The notes beneath the pieces are model-generated. The model saw nothing but the letters and a program-made list of their open reading frames with translations. It did not search any database and was not told the origin of the DNA. The translations under genes and the position numbers were made by a program. A stretch of 64,000 nucleotides of DNA from Alphaproteobacteria bacterium (lineage in GTDB: Bacteria > Pseudomonadota > Alphaproteobacteria > Rhodospirillales > Casp-alpha2): the NCBI GenBank assembly GCA_024279135.1, contig JAJRRU010000031.1:1-64000 (forward strand), given 5' to 3'. Below are positions 8,379-16,194 of this stretch, piece after piece (position 1 is the first letter of the stretch; each line of letters starts with the position of its first letter).

Positions 8379-8900
8379 GCAGGACAGGCGGACTTTTATA
8401 ACCAAAGAATCCAGCAACTCAGCGCGGACGGAAAATTCATCCGGCAATGGGGCACAACGGGCGTGGTTGGTATCCGCTCCGGTGAGTTTAACTATCCCAA
8501 CGATGTTGTTCTGGGCCAGGGAGGCGTTATTCTTGTCGGCGACGGTTATAATGACGGGGTGCAGGCATTCGCCCCTGATGGCCGTTTCTTACGCAAGTGG
8601 GGCGGGCCTTTTGGCATGAACATTTTCGGCCCGTTCAACGGTTGGTTCGCCACGGTAACGAGCTTAGCAGTTAATGGAAGTGGAATGGTCTTCGTTGCTG
8701 ACTTTTATAACAATCGAATTCAAAAATTCACCCCGGATGGAACCTTCCTGTCGTCATTCGGAGATAAAGGCAACGCCGCCGGGCAGTTTTCCTATGTGAC
8801 GGCTGTCGCAGTGGCGGACAACGGAACCGTTTTCGTCGTTGATTTCGGCAATAACCGGATCCAAAAGTGGCGGCCCCTGGCGGACAAGGTAGGGCAATGA
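8379..8900 (+). pseudogene. NHL-repeat protein, 5' truncated
   Basis: The reading frame is open from 8376, right after a stop at 8373. It reads QADFYNQRIQQLSADGKFIR, then further repeats with FVADFYNNRIQKFTPDG and FVVDFGNNRIQKWRPLAD. These are six-bladed NHL beta-propeller repeats with the usual D-x-x-N-x-R-I-Q-x-F core. The N-terminal part and any signal peptide are missing, cut where IS debris ends (8337-8375). A GTG at 8463 could start a fragment, but no native start is present. The role of the parent protein is unknown. Confidence 0.85.
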
Positions 8901-9050
8901 TGGTGGATGATGATAGGCAGAAAGTGGGATTTAAGGAGGTTCTTTCGGTGACCCGTTCGCCGGAGATATCTGGGGGGAATCGGGGTAAATTATAAGTCGC
9001 CTATCCCCTGGACAGTCATAATTATGAAGTTGTTTGTACTGAATCCATTA

Positions 9051-9096
9051 TTGACAACATTAAATATATCCAGTAATCATGATATATGGATATATT
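9051..9096 (+). promoter_or_regulatory. arsR promoter and operator
   Basis: Consensus-like -35 TTGACA (9051-9056), a 17-bp spacer and -10 TAATCA (9074-9079). A perfect 10-bp inverted repeat, AATATATCCA (9063-9072) and TGGATATATT (9087-9096), brackets the -10 and the ArsR start codon at 9086. The predicted +1 falls at or next to the ATG, so the mRNA may be leaderless. The layout fits ArsR autorepression by blocking polymerase. Confidence 0.75.
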
Positions 9097-9418
9097 AGAT
9101 GCTACTACGATTTTTTCAGCTTTGAGTCAGCATACACGACTCGACGTTTTTCGCCTTCTCATAAAAGCGGGCCCTGAGGGGGCTTTATCTGGCGAGATAG
9201 GCGATATGCTAAATGTTCGTCAAAACACCATGTCAGCCAATCTCACTGTCTTGTTGAACGCAGGACTTGTGCAAAATGAGCGGCAAGGCAGAACAATTCG
9301 TTATTTTGCAAATTTTGAGGCTGTACGTCGCCTGCTTGCGTTCCTGATGGAAGACTGTTGCGGGGGTAATCCAGCTACTTGTCAACCTATCATTGAAGAA
9401 ATTGCCTGTGATGGCTGA
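9086..9418 (+). CDS. arsR: ArsR-family arsenite-responsive repressor
   Basis: 110-aa winged-helix repressor: [17 protein letters not shown], the recognition helix region [19 protein letters not shown], and the wing [11 protein letters not shown]. It lacks the classic ELCVCD metal motif. Instead the C-terminus carries Cys91-Cys92 and Cys99 ([11 protein letters not shown]), close to the C-terminal As(III) site described for Acidithiobacillus ferrooxidans ArsR; a further Cys is at 108. It starts the arsR-acr3-81aa-arsC cluster and ends 10 bp before acr3. The start at 9086 has no ribosome site, consistent with leaderless expression. Confidence 0.92.
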   Translation: MDILDATTIFSALSQHTRLDVFRLLIKAGPEGALSGEIGDMLNVRQNTMSANLTVLLNAGLVQNERQGRTIRYFANFEAVRRLLAFLMEDCCGGNPATCQPIIEEIACDG

Positions 9419-9428
9419 GGGTGAAATT

Positions 9429-10484
9429 ATGAAGGACAATATAGGAGATCCGCTGGTTATCGGTGTGTTTGAAAGATGGCTGTCTATTTGGGTCGCTCTT
9501 TCAATTTTTTTGGGAATTCTCTTGGGTCAGGTTTTTCCCGATCTTTTTCAAGTGTTCGCTAGCATCGAATATGCTCATGTTAATCTTATTGTAGCGATTC
9601 TCATATGGGCGATGGTCTACCCGATGATGATATCAGTTGATTTTGGCAGTATCACTCATGTCACTGATGAACCTAAAGGCCTTATTATCACTCTTGTTGT
9701 CAATTGGCTGATAAAGCCCTTTACCATGGCGGCACTCGGCGTGTTGTTCTTCAAATACCTTTTCGTGGATTTCGTGTCTACAAGCGATGCGGACTCCTAC
9801 ATTGCTGAGCTGATTTTACTTGGCGCAGCGCCATGTACGGCTATGGTTTTTGTTTGGTCACAACTCACACGCGGAGATTCAAACTACACCCTCGTTCAGG
9901 TCAGCGTTAATGATTTGATTATGATTTTTGCCTATGCTCCCATCGTCGCTTTGCTACTTGGCGTTACTGATATTCCTGTGCCATGGAATACGCTTGCTCT
10001 TTCTGTTATTCTGTACGTCGTCGTGCCGTTGCTCGCAGGCATAATTACCCGCCGAATGCTTATTGGGGGCACCGGCAATATTGAAGCGGTTTCCAGCTTT
10101 ACCGCCAAGCTAAAACCGTTTTCAATTGTTGGCCTCTTGGCAACGGTTGTTCTGTTATTTGGCTTTCAGGGCAGTGTGATTCTGTCACAACCTCTTCTCA
10201 TTGTTCTAATAGCAATACCTCTTTTGCTTCAATCGTATGGCATCTTCTTTATTGCCTATGCGGCAGCATGGTTCATGCGCGTTCCATTCAGGATAGCAGC
10301 CCCGTGTGCCATGATTGGAACATCTAATTTTTTCGAACTTGCAGTAGCTGTGGCAATCAGCCTTTTTGGGCTCAATTCGGGCGCGGCACTTGCGACGGTT
10401 GTTGGTGTGCTGGTTGAGGTGCCTGTGATGTTGTCGCTGGTCGCATTCGCAAACAAAACCCGCAATCATTTTCCACAAAATTAA
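9429..10484 (+). CDS. acr3: ACR3-family arsenite efflux permease
   Basis: About 351 aa from ATG 9429 (preceded by GAGGGTGA), with ten hydrophobic segments. The conserved ACR3 segment [20 protein letters not shown] carries the essential Cys of TM4; the TM9 region ([20 protein letters not shown]) is also typical. It exports As(III) across the inner membrane using the proton gradient. It lies directly behind arsR and is presumably repressed by it. Full length for the family. Confidence 0.93.
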   Translation: MKDNIGDPLVIGVFERWLSIWVALSIFLGILLGQVFPDLFQVFASIEYAHVNLIVAILIWAMVYPMMISVDFGSITHVTDEPKGLIITLVVNWLIKPFTMAALGVLFFKYLFVDFVSTSDADSYIAELILLGAAPCTAMVFVWSQLTRGDSNYTLVQVSVNDLIMIFAYAPIVALLLGVTDIPVPWNTLALSVILYVVVPLLAGIITRRMLIGGTGNIEAVSSFTAKLKPFSIVGLLATVVLLFGFQGSVILSQPLLIVLIAIPLLLQSYGIFFIAYAAAWFMRVPFRIAAPCAMIGTSNFFELAVAVAISLFGLNSGAALATVVGVLVEVPVMLSLVAFANKTRNHFPQN

Positions 10485-10505
10485 ATCAGAAAAGATGACT
10501 ATATC

Positions 10506-10751
10506 ATGACCAAATATAAAGACTGCTATGGAACGATGTTTCACGACAGCTTGCACTTTTCAAGGAACCGGAACATGCAAGGTAAGGTTTTCGGATTTGA
10601 GTTAGATACAAAAGGATTGGTATCCTCCGACAAAAGCATCAGTTTTGACGTAGCGGAATGGGATGAATGTCAAAAATGCCCTGAATTTGAGCATTGTTAC
10701 AAGTTGTGCATGGCAAAGTTGGCATTGGAAACCGCGATTTCAAAGGGTTAA
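10506..10751 (+). CDS. Cys-rich small protein in ars operon
   Basis: 81 aa, unrecognised. A C-terminal cluster, ECQKCPEFEHCYKLCM, has four Cys (C-x2-C-x5-C-x3-C), and one more Cys lies near the N-terminus. It sits 21 bp after acr3 and ahead of arsC on the same strand, so it is probably part of the arsenic response. The Cys spacing could bind a metal(loid) or a small Fe-S or zinc site; that is inference from composition and context. Confidence 0.7.
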   Translation: MTKYKDCYGTMFHDSLHFSRNRNMQGKVFGFELDTKGLVSSDKSISFDVAEWDECQKCPEFEHCYKLCMAKLALETAISKG

Positions 10752-10774
10752 GGTTACCAAAACGGAGTAAACAT

Positions 10775-11170
10775 ATGACCACTGTAATCCATCACAACCC
10801 GGACTGCGAGACTTCACGAAACACACTTGAAAGATCCGTGCGTCCGGAGAAGAGCCAATAGTAATTGAATACCTGAAAACTGGATGGACAAAATCGCAAT
10901 TACAAGCCCTGTTTGCTGCGGCAGATATAACGCCAGGGTCCGCCCTCCGAACAACTAAATCGCCGGCTGGAGACCTTGGACTTCTAGAAAAGGAAGTTGA
11001 TGATGAAACGATTCTACAGGCAATGCTGGAGTACCCAATATTGGTGAATCCCCCAATTGTATGTTCACCCAAAGGCGTTAAGTTGTGCAGGCCATCTGAA
11101 ACAGTTCTCGATCTTCTCGCCATTGTAAATATCGCTTCATTTACCAAAGAAAGAAGTGGCTCGGGAAATC
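10775..11170 (+). pseudogene. arsC: arsenate reductase (glutaredoxin type), frameshifted
   Basis: The N-terminus MTTVIHHNPDCETSRNTL is the ArsC active-site segment with its catalytic Cys; the residue after it is Glu where Gly is usual. One base is then missing near 10830. The other frame continues KIRASGEEPIVIEYLKTGWT, AGDLGLLEKEVDDETI, ILVNPPIVCSPKGVKLCRPS and SETVLDLL, typical of ArsC through the RP-type substrate-binding loop (here NPPIV rather than NRPIV). The 3' end runs into an IS at 11171. Arsenate reduction from this locus is probably lost; arsenite export remains. Confidence 0.85.
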
Positions 11171-11238
11171 TGAACAGTTAAGATAAGTGGATTTTTGGTT
11201 TGTACCTGGCATACTTTGCCATCAACAGGAGAACCATA

Positions 11239-11552
11239 ATGACACGACGTCCACGCCGGAATCACACACCCGTTTTCAAATCCAAAGTTGCCCTTGCAGC
11301 TGTTCGCGGAGAACAGACGCTCGGCGAACTTGCTCAACAGTTTGATGTTCACCCCAACCAAATTAAACAATGGCGCGATCAACTTCTTGCTGGAGCAGAT
11401 GATATTTTGGCCGTGATAAGAAGCCGTCATCAGATGATGCACCTGTCGATGTGAAAACACTGCACGCCAAGATTGGCGAACTGACCCTGGAAAATGATTT
11501 TTTAGAAGGGGCGCTCACCAAGGCGGGGTTGCTGAGCGCAAAACGATTATAG
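11239..11552 (+). pseudogene. IS3 OrfA, frameshifted
   Basis: Starts MTRRPRRNHTPVFKSKVALA, with HTH LGELAQQFDVHPNQIKQWRD. After ADDI one T is missing (11404-11408). The second frame continues FGRDKKPSSDDAPVDVKTLH and then ELTLENDFLEGALTKAGLLS to a stop at 11552, the usual OrfA zipper region. The broken frame ends early at 11454. Confidence 0.85.
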
Positions 11553-11593
11553 ACCGTACCCATCAACTCTCCATCACCAGGCAGGCAAAAGCT

Positions 11594-12376
11594 TTGGGGA
11601 TCAGCCGTGGCAGTACCTATTATACACCACGCCCTGTACCCAGCGTCAATCTGGCCCTGATGCACCGGGTCGACGAGTTGCATCTGGAGTATCCATTTGC
11701 TGGCAGTCGGATGTTGCAAGGGCTGTTGATTGGCGAAGGCTACAAGGTTGGCCGCTTGCACGTTCGCACCTTGATGAAGCGCATGGGAATTGAGGCAATT
11801 TACCGGCGCCCGAATACTTCAAAGTCTGTGCTGGGACACAAGATCTACCCCTATCTCTTGCGCAAGCTTTCCGTTACTCGGCCCAATCAGGTCTGGGCAA
11901 TGGATATTACGTACATTCCCATGGCTCGTGGCTTTGTGTATCTGGCCGCTGTTATCGACTGGTTCACACGTCGGGTTTTATCCTGGCGGCTTTCCATTAC
12001 CCTGGAGACGGACTTTTGCATTGAAGCGGTTGAGGAGGCACTGGCCCGGCATGGCAAACCGGATATCTTCAACACCGATCAGGGCAGCCAGTTCACATCC
12101 ATTGCTTTTACCCAGGTGCTGAAGGATGCCGAAATCGCCATTTCCATGGACGGCAGAGGAGCCTGGCGGGATAATGTGTTTGTGGAAAGGCTGTGGCGAA
12201 CAATCAAATACGAAGAGGTTTATCTACACGCCTATAGCAACGTTCCCGAGGCTCGCGCCGCCATCGGGAAATACCTGATCTTCTACAATACCAAGCGTCC
12301 ACATTCATCGCTTGACGGACAGACACCCGATCAGGTTTACTTCAATGTGCAGCAACCAGTACCGTCTGCAGCATAA
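11594..12376 (+). CDS. IS3 transposase OrfB
   Basis: Integrase-core transposase with DDE residues in WAMDITYIPMARGF (D), FNTDQGSQFTS (D) and NVFVERLWRTIKYEEV (E). The frame is open upstream from about 11540 (TIIDRTHQLSITRQAKALG), so the natural product starts earlier or as an OrfAB fusion; 11594 is only a TTG. It ends 42 bp before the right terminal repeat. Probably inactive as an element because orfA is broken. Confidence 0.9.
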   Translation: MGISRGSTYYTPRPVPSVNLALMHRVDELHLEYPFAGSRMLQGLLIGEGYKVGRLHVRTLMKRMGIEAIYRRPNTSKSVLGHKIYPYLLRKLSVTRPNQVWAMDITYIPMARGFVYLAAVIDWFTRRVLSWRLSITLETDFCIEAVEEALARHGKPDIFNTDQGSQFTSIAFTQVLKDAEIAISMDGRGAWRDNVFVERLWRTIKYEEVYLHAYSNVPEARAAIGKYLIFYNTKRPHSSLDGQTPDQVYFNVQQPVPSAA

Positions 12377-12503
12377 CAAGGGCCAGCATCCACTTATAAA
12401 ACCCCTTCATACTGTTCAAACAAACCGAGCCACTTCTCTCTTGCAACTCTGCAGTTAATCAATCCTATAGGTCACTTGAAAAGAAAAATGACCTAACCGT
12501 TTC

Positions 12504-12569
12504 CAGCTAAGCCATTGAAAACATTGGTGGGCGCAGCAGGACTCGAACCTGCAACCCGCTGATTAAGAG
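12504..12569 (-). repeat. tRNA-Lys(CTT) 3'-half fragment, att-like direct repeat (left copy)
   Basis: Read leftward, 12569-12525 is the 3' part of a tRNA-Lys: anticodon loop CTCTTAA, variable region, T-arm GCAGGTTCGAGTCCTGC and acceptor end with CCA. No 5' half follows. With 21 bp beyond the CCA it matches 23310-23375 at 62 of 66 positions, in the same orientation. Not a functional tRNA. Likely the trace of integration at a tRNA-Lys gene. The stretch 12570-12727 holds nothing else I can identify. Confidence 0.8.
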
Positions 12570-12727
12570 ACCGAGGCAAATGAATGGCCAGGATCACCCC
12601 AGATCGATAACGATAATGAAAATATTGAGTTAACTGAAATCGACTTTCACCCTGTATCCCCCTTATTCACCCGTTTTCATCAGCAAGTGCACCATGAGTG
12701 CACCACGATCTTTAACTCCTTGCTTCA

Positions 12728-12874
12728 ATTTTTAAACTGCAAGGTATCTACAAATCCAGAGGCTATTCAGGGAAACCATCCAAAGTCGCCATTACCGCAG
12801 TTATGCAAAAGCTTATTATCCTGGCAAACACTCTCGTGAAAAATAATCGAATGTGGTCTGAAATCAGGACTTGA
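12728..12874 (+). pseudogene. IS110/IS1111-type transposase C-terminal remnant
   Basis: An open frame reads IYKSRGYSGKPSKVAITAV, then MQKLIILANTLVKNNRMWS and a stop at 12874. This matches the C-terminal segment of IS110-family transposases (GKPxKVAxTAxMRKLxxLxN). Only about 48 codons remain; the catalytic DEDD domain and the Ser motif are absent. Confidence 0.75.
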
Positions 12875-12976
12875 TTAATACGGATACTCTAGCGTTTTTC
12901 ACAGGAAACCAAATATAGTATGAAAATATTCGTTACAGCTCTTTGTTTGCTTTCTCACGGTCATGCAGGGCAGGGC

Positions 12977-15211
12977 TCAATGAAACAATGCTGCGCGTTC
13001 CATCAATTCATCCAGATTAGGCTCGCTCATATCACGCGGTTTTCCGGGATGGATAATTGAGACCTGGCAATTCTCAGCCGCCTCGACCAGCTGGCGATAA
13101 GTACCAGCCGAAAGATCAGCAAGAAATGCCTGCATATTATCGTTGTAGGAGAACATCTGTGGATTGATATCGGTACACTCATTGCACGTTGTGCAGCGTG
13201 GTGTTTCGATGACAGGATCGTCGGTGGAAACGCTCTGGGCCTGCTCCGGCTCATCGGGTGTTTCCGGCTCACTCGGTGCGGCTTTCTGATCGCTGATTTT
13301 CGTGGTACTGTCTGCTAGTGCCGTCGTTCTAAGTTTTGCTATTTCACTGTCTTTTTCGGCCTGCCAGAGTTCGCGTTCAAGCTCCAGAAGGTTCCGGGCG
13401 TGGGAATTATGGACGCCGCCCATTTCTTGAAGGCTATGCCACATTTCACGACAGCGCCGTGCCGCACGGATCAGCCTGTCATCAACAACGAGCCGGTGCA
13501 GAATATGATTTTCATCGACCATCAGAACATAGGGGATGGTCTTGCCCTGCTCATCAGAGTTCGCTTCCAGGTATTGGCCAGCCGGCACCATGGCTTCGCT
13601 CCATTCCCTCCGCGGGACCCGGGCGAAGAAGTTTGAGAACCTTTTGTCACTGGCGACAAACTCGATAAAGGTAAAGACAATATCTTCCGATAACCGCTGT
13701 AAGTCTTCATCTTCATAGGAAAAGCTATGGACCGGCCAGTCCTTATCCAGTTGCGGATTGTAACTAATGGAAAGCCGGGAAGCCCAGTCAGGGCCTTTTG
13801 AGGGATCATATGACAGGGTTGGGAAAGCCCGCGATTCTGTTGCTGCGGCCGATACCAGATAAGATGGTAACCCGGGGCCGTTGAGGTCTCCACTAGAGAA
13901 CACACAAAACAGCGCAGGCCCATAATATGTCAAACCGTCCCAGAGCTTGTCGCGCACCTTGTAGAGGTTTGCACTGCTCGATTGGAGCACGAATACGTCG
14001 TTGAGGCTAATAGCCATATTGGCAAGTTGCCAACTCTTGTCGCCAAAAGGCAACCGTTTTTTGGATCCCGTCAAACTATCCAGGATATCCTCGTTTTGCG
14101 CCAAAATCTTGACTGGCATACCCGAAGAAAGCAGTTTGAGTATCCGGGCTTTGTCTTTTGCACCTTTGGGTCCCCCATCGAGCCAGATCAGATAGGTCGG
14201 GAAAAAGGCCAGATCTTCCGGCAGCAAGGAGGATTCATCGAACTTCGCAAAGAATGCATCATGCTTTGCCGGTTCATAGCGGTTTGCGATTTCGAGCTCG
14301 GCGATGGAGATTACCCTGATCAATTCGACCATATCCGAAATACGACTTTCAATCGCCCTTAATGCTGAAGCAGCACTTTTAAACAGAAACGAAAAGGGAC
14401 CGGCACGACGGCTTTTCTTCTGACTCCATTTTGCCGATTTAAAGAACCGCTGGGATTGCAGAACTTTAAGGGTGTCAAGGATGCGTTGGCGGCGGCCTTC
14501 GGGTAACCGGTCTCGCGGATTGGCCGGTGTCAGAACTCGTGACATGACCTCGAAATCAAACGCATTCTCGAAACTTGAGCCCACCGAGCCCTTCAGGCTG
14601 TTAGGCGAAAGAGTTTCCTTGGATTTTTTTATTTCGGCTCCAAGAATGTGCTCCAGCCTGAGGATCAGTTCATCCACTCTTTTCCGGGAGGCGTATGCCT
14701 TCTTCCTCTGATCAATCGCCCACGCCTGTCGCAACATGGCTATGGGTAACGCAGCATTGCAATCGATGATCTGGCCATCAAATTTTAGGGCGCCCCAGAT
14801 ATGTTCCAGGCATTTATCGAAGGCCTTTAGCAAGTTGTTATCGATACGAGAACGGAGATTATGAGTGGCGGTCACCCATGCTTCCATCAGGGATAAGCCA
14901 GCACTGCCAGCGATGTTTTCACGAATTTCCTGTTCGATGTTCAGGATTTGGCACCGCATGAATTCGCCTTCCGAACCCTGCGGGGCATTTTTCTTGAGAA
15001 TGTCGTTGACGATGGCCGAAAGGGAACGAGCGAATGAACCCGCATCATCATAATTACCAAGCACCACTGGGAAGTCGTGACGGAGCTTATTCAAATCCGT
15101 GAAGCCAGCATAAAGAGCAGGTTGAAGGTCCAGCCCGCTAATGTCATCAAGTCCGCTTTCTGCGGTCTTTCCGATAAGGTTAAAGGCGATAAGGTTGATC
15201 GTTTTGTTCAT
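12977..15211 (-). CDS. large protein with C-terminal ferredoxin domain, Kor operon
   Basis: 744 aa from ATG 15211 (a GTG at 15235 is possible). The first ~670 residues match no family I know; they are soluble, helix-rich, and contain an Arg/Lys-rich stretch near the middle (SQKKSRRAGPFSFLFKS). The C-terminal ~70 residues form a ferredoxin-like domain: RCTTCNECTDINPQMFSYND, with a further Cys in AAENCQVSIIHPG, as in single-cluster ferredoxins. It follows korB by 27 bp in an operon that otherwise lacks a ferredoxin, so it may be the electron acceptor or docking partner of KorAB. That role is inferred from position and the Fe-S motif only. Confidence 0.75.
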   Translation of the reverse strand: MNKTINLIAFNLIGKTAESGLDDISGLDLQPALYAGFTDLNKLRHDFPVVLGNYDDAGSFARSLSAIVNDILKKNAPQGSEGEFMRCQILNIEQEIRENIAGSAGLSLMEAWVTATHNLRSRIDNNLLKAFDKCLEHIWGALKFDGQIIDCNAALPIAMLRQAWAIDQRKKAYASRKRVDELILRLEHILGAEIKKSKETLSPNSLKGSVGSSFENAFDFEVMSRVLTPANPRDRLPEGRRQRILDTLKVLQSQRFFKSAKWSQKKSRRAGPFSFLFKSAASALRAIESRISDMVELIRVISIAELEIANRYEPAKHDAFFAKFDESSLLPEDLAFFPTYLIWLDGGPKGAKDKARILKLLSSGMPVKILAQNEDILDSLTGSKKRLPFGDKSWQLANMAISLNDVFVLQSSSANLYKVRDKLWDGLTYYGPALFCVFSSGDLNGPGLPSYLVSAAATESRAFPTLSYDPSKGPDWASRLSISYNPQLDKDWPVHSFSYEDEDLQRLSEDIVFTFIEFVASDKRFSNFFARVPRREWSEAMVPAGQYLEANSDEQGKTIPYVLMVDENHILHRLVVDDRLIRAARRCREMWHSLQEMGGVHNSHARNLLELERELWQAEKDSEIAKLRTTALADSTTKISDQKAAPSEPETPDEPEQAQSVSTDDPVIETPRCTTCNECTDINPQMFSYNDNMQAFLADLSAGTYRQLVEAAENCQVSIIHPGKPRDMSEPNLDELMERAALFH

Positions 15212-15238
15212 AACAACACAGGTTCTTTCACGCACAGG

Positions 15239-16192
15239 CTAGATCGTAAATTTATCAAATTCCTCATTGAGAACCGTTTTGATCATCTGCGGTGTTCCCA
15301 GCTTGTCGGGATACTCGACATCCTCATGACGCGGAGCATCGGGATTATGATAGAGAATTCCGATCGGTATACGATCCGTCATCGCCGCTATTTCCCTTGC
15401 CCGGTCAGCATTGCTGGGGTCGTGTTTTTCCTGGTTGCGATAGACTTTGGAAAGGTCAGCGCTGATCTTGAGTCCATTTTCATGGCTGAGCAGGAGAATT
15501 TTTGAAGGGTCTTTGACCGCTTCTTCAAACAGAACCGGGACATATTCCGGACACCGCTGCAAGATACGCACGAAGGAAAATCCCTTGTGATGGAAAGCCC
15601 GCGAGATCGTCTGATACAACAGATCCGGTATCCAGTCGACGGCTTGGGCAACAAAGGACGCGTTGGCAACCCCGAGGGTGACGCTGAGAGGGTTGATCGG
15701 CTGTAACTGCGTACCGCGTGGACTGGTATTACTGATCAATCCCAATGGTGAGGTTGGAGAAGTCTGCATCTTGGTCAGGCCATAAATATTGTTGTCGTGC
15801 ATCAGGACGGTCATGTCCATATTGTATCGAATGGCATGAATCCAGTGTGCCGTGCCGATGGAGCAGCAATCGCCATCACCGGTATTGACGAAAACATGGA
15901 GGTCCGGGCGGCGCATTTTGATGCCCTCCGCGATCGGTAATGCGCGGCCATGAAGACTGTGGAAGCCATATGTATTCATATAATGAGGGAAGCGGCTTGA
16001 GCAGCCTATGCCCGATACAAAAACCGTTTTCTCCCGTGGCAGGCGCTCATCGCGGCAAAGTTTTTGCACGGCTGTCAGGATCGCGTTGTTCCCGCATCCC
16101 GTACACCATCTTGGATCACAGCGTTGATAATCCTCAATCGGGAGACGGTCGGTATCAGATTTCAACAAACGGTCGGTTGTGGCTGATGACAT
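15239..16192 (-). CDS. korB: 2-oxoacid:ferredoxin oxidoreductase, beta subunit
   Basis: 317 aa. TPP-binding half of a 2-oxoglutarate (or other 2-oxoacid):ferredoxin oxidoreductase. Visible: CDPRWCTGCGNNAIL near the N-terminus (conserved Cys region), IGCSSRFPHYMNTYGFHSLHG, and the TPP/Mg motif GDGDCCSIGTAHWIHAIRYN followed by DNNIYGLTKMQTSPTSP. It begins 2 bp after korA ends. Substrate preference cannot be read with certainty; length and the IYGLTKGQxSPT-like motif favour Kor. It acts with KorA in the cytoplasm, passing electrons to ferredoxin. Confidence 0.9.
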   Translation of the reverse strand: MSSATTDRLLKSDTDRLPIEDYQRCDPRWCTGCGNNAILTAVQKLCRDERLPREKTVFVSGIGCSSRFPHYMNTYGFHSLHGRALPIAEGIKMRRPDLHVFVNTGDGDCCSIGTAHWIHAIRYNMDMTVLMHDNNIYGLTKMQTSPTSPLGLISNTSPRGTQLQPINPLSVTLGVANASFVAQAVDWIPDLLYQTISRAFHHKGFSFVRILQRCPEYVPVLFEEAVKDPSKILLLSHENGLKISADLSKVYRNQEKHDPSNADRAREIAAMTDRIPIGILYHNPDAPRHEDVEYPDKLGTPQMIKTVLNEEFDKFTI

Positions 16193-16194
16193 AA

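Larger units (their letters stand above)
11171..12418 (+). mobile_element. IS3-family element at end of arsC
   Basis: Ends TGAACAGT (11171) and ACTGTTCA (12411-12418), about 1248 bp, with orfA and orfB on the plus strand. Outside these, 6 bp further on each side, a second inverted pair, GAAGTGGCTCGG (11153) and CCGAGCCACTTC (12425), is present. The true ends could therefore be 11153-12436, or the IS may have entered the loop of a hairpin. A diverged relict of the same IS end lies at 34588-34786. OrfA has lost one base, so the element is probably not autonomous. Confidence 0.85.

Noticed and set aside
12525-12569. Functional tRNA-Lys gene
   Set aside because: Only the 3' half is present here and at 23331-23379; the D-arm and 5' acceptor strand are missing, so neither can fold as a tRNA.
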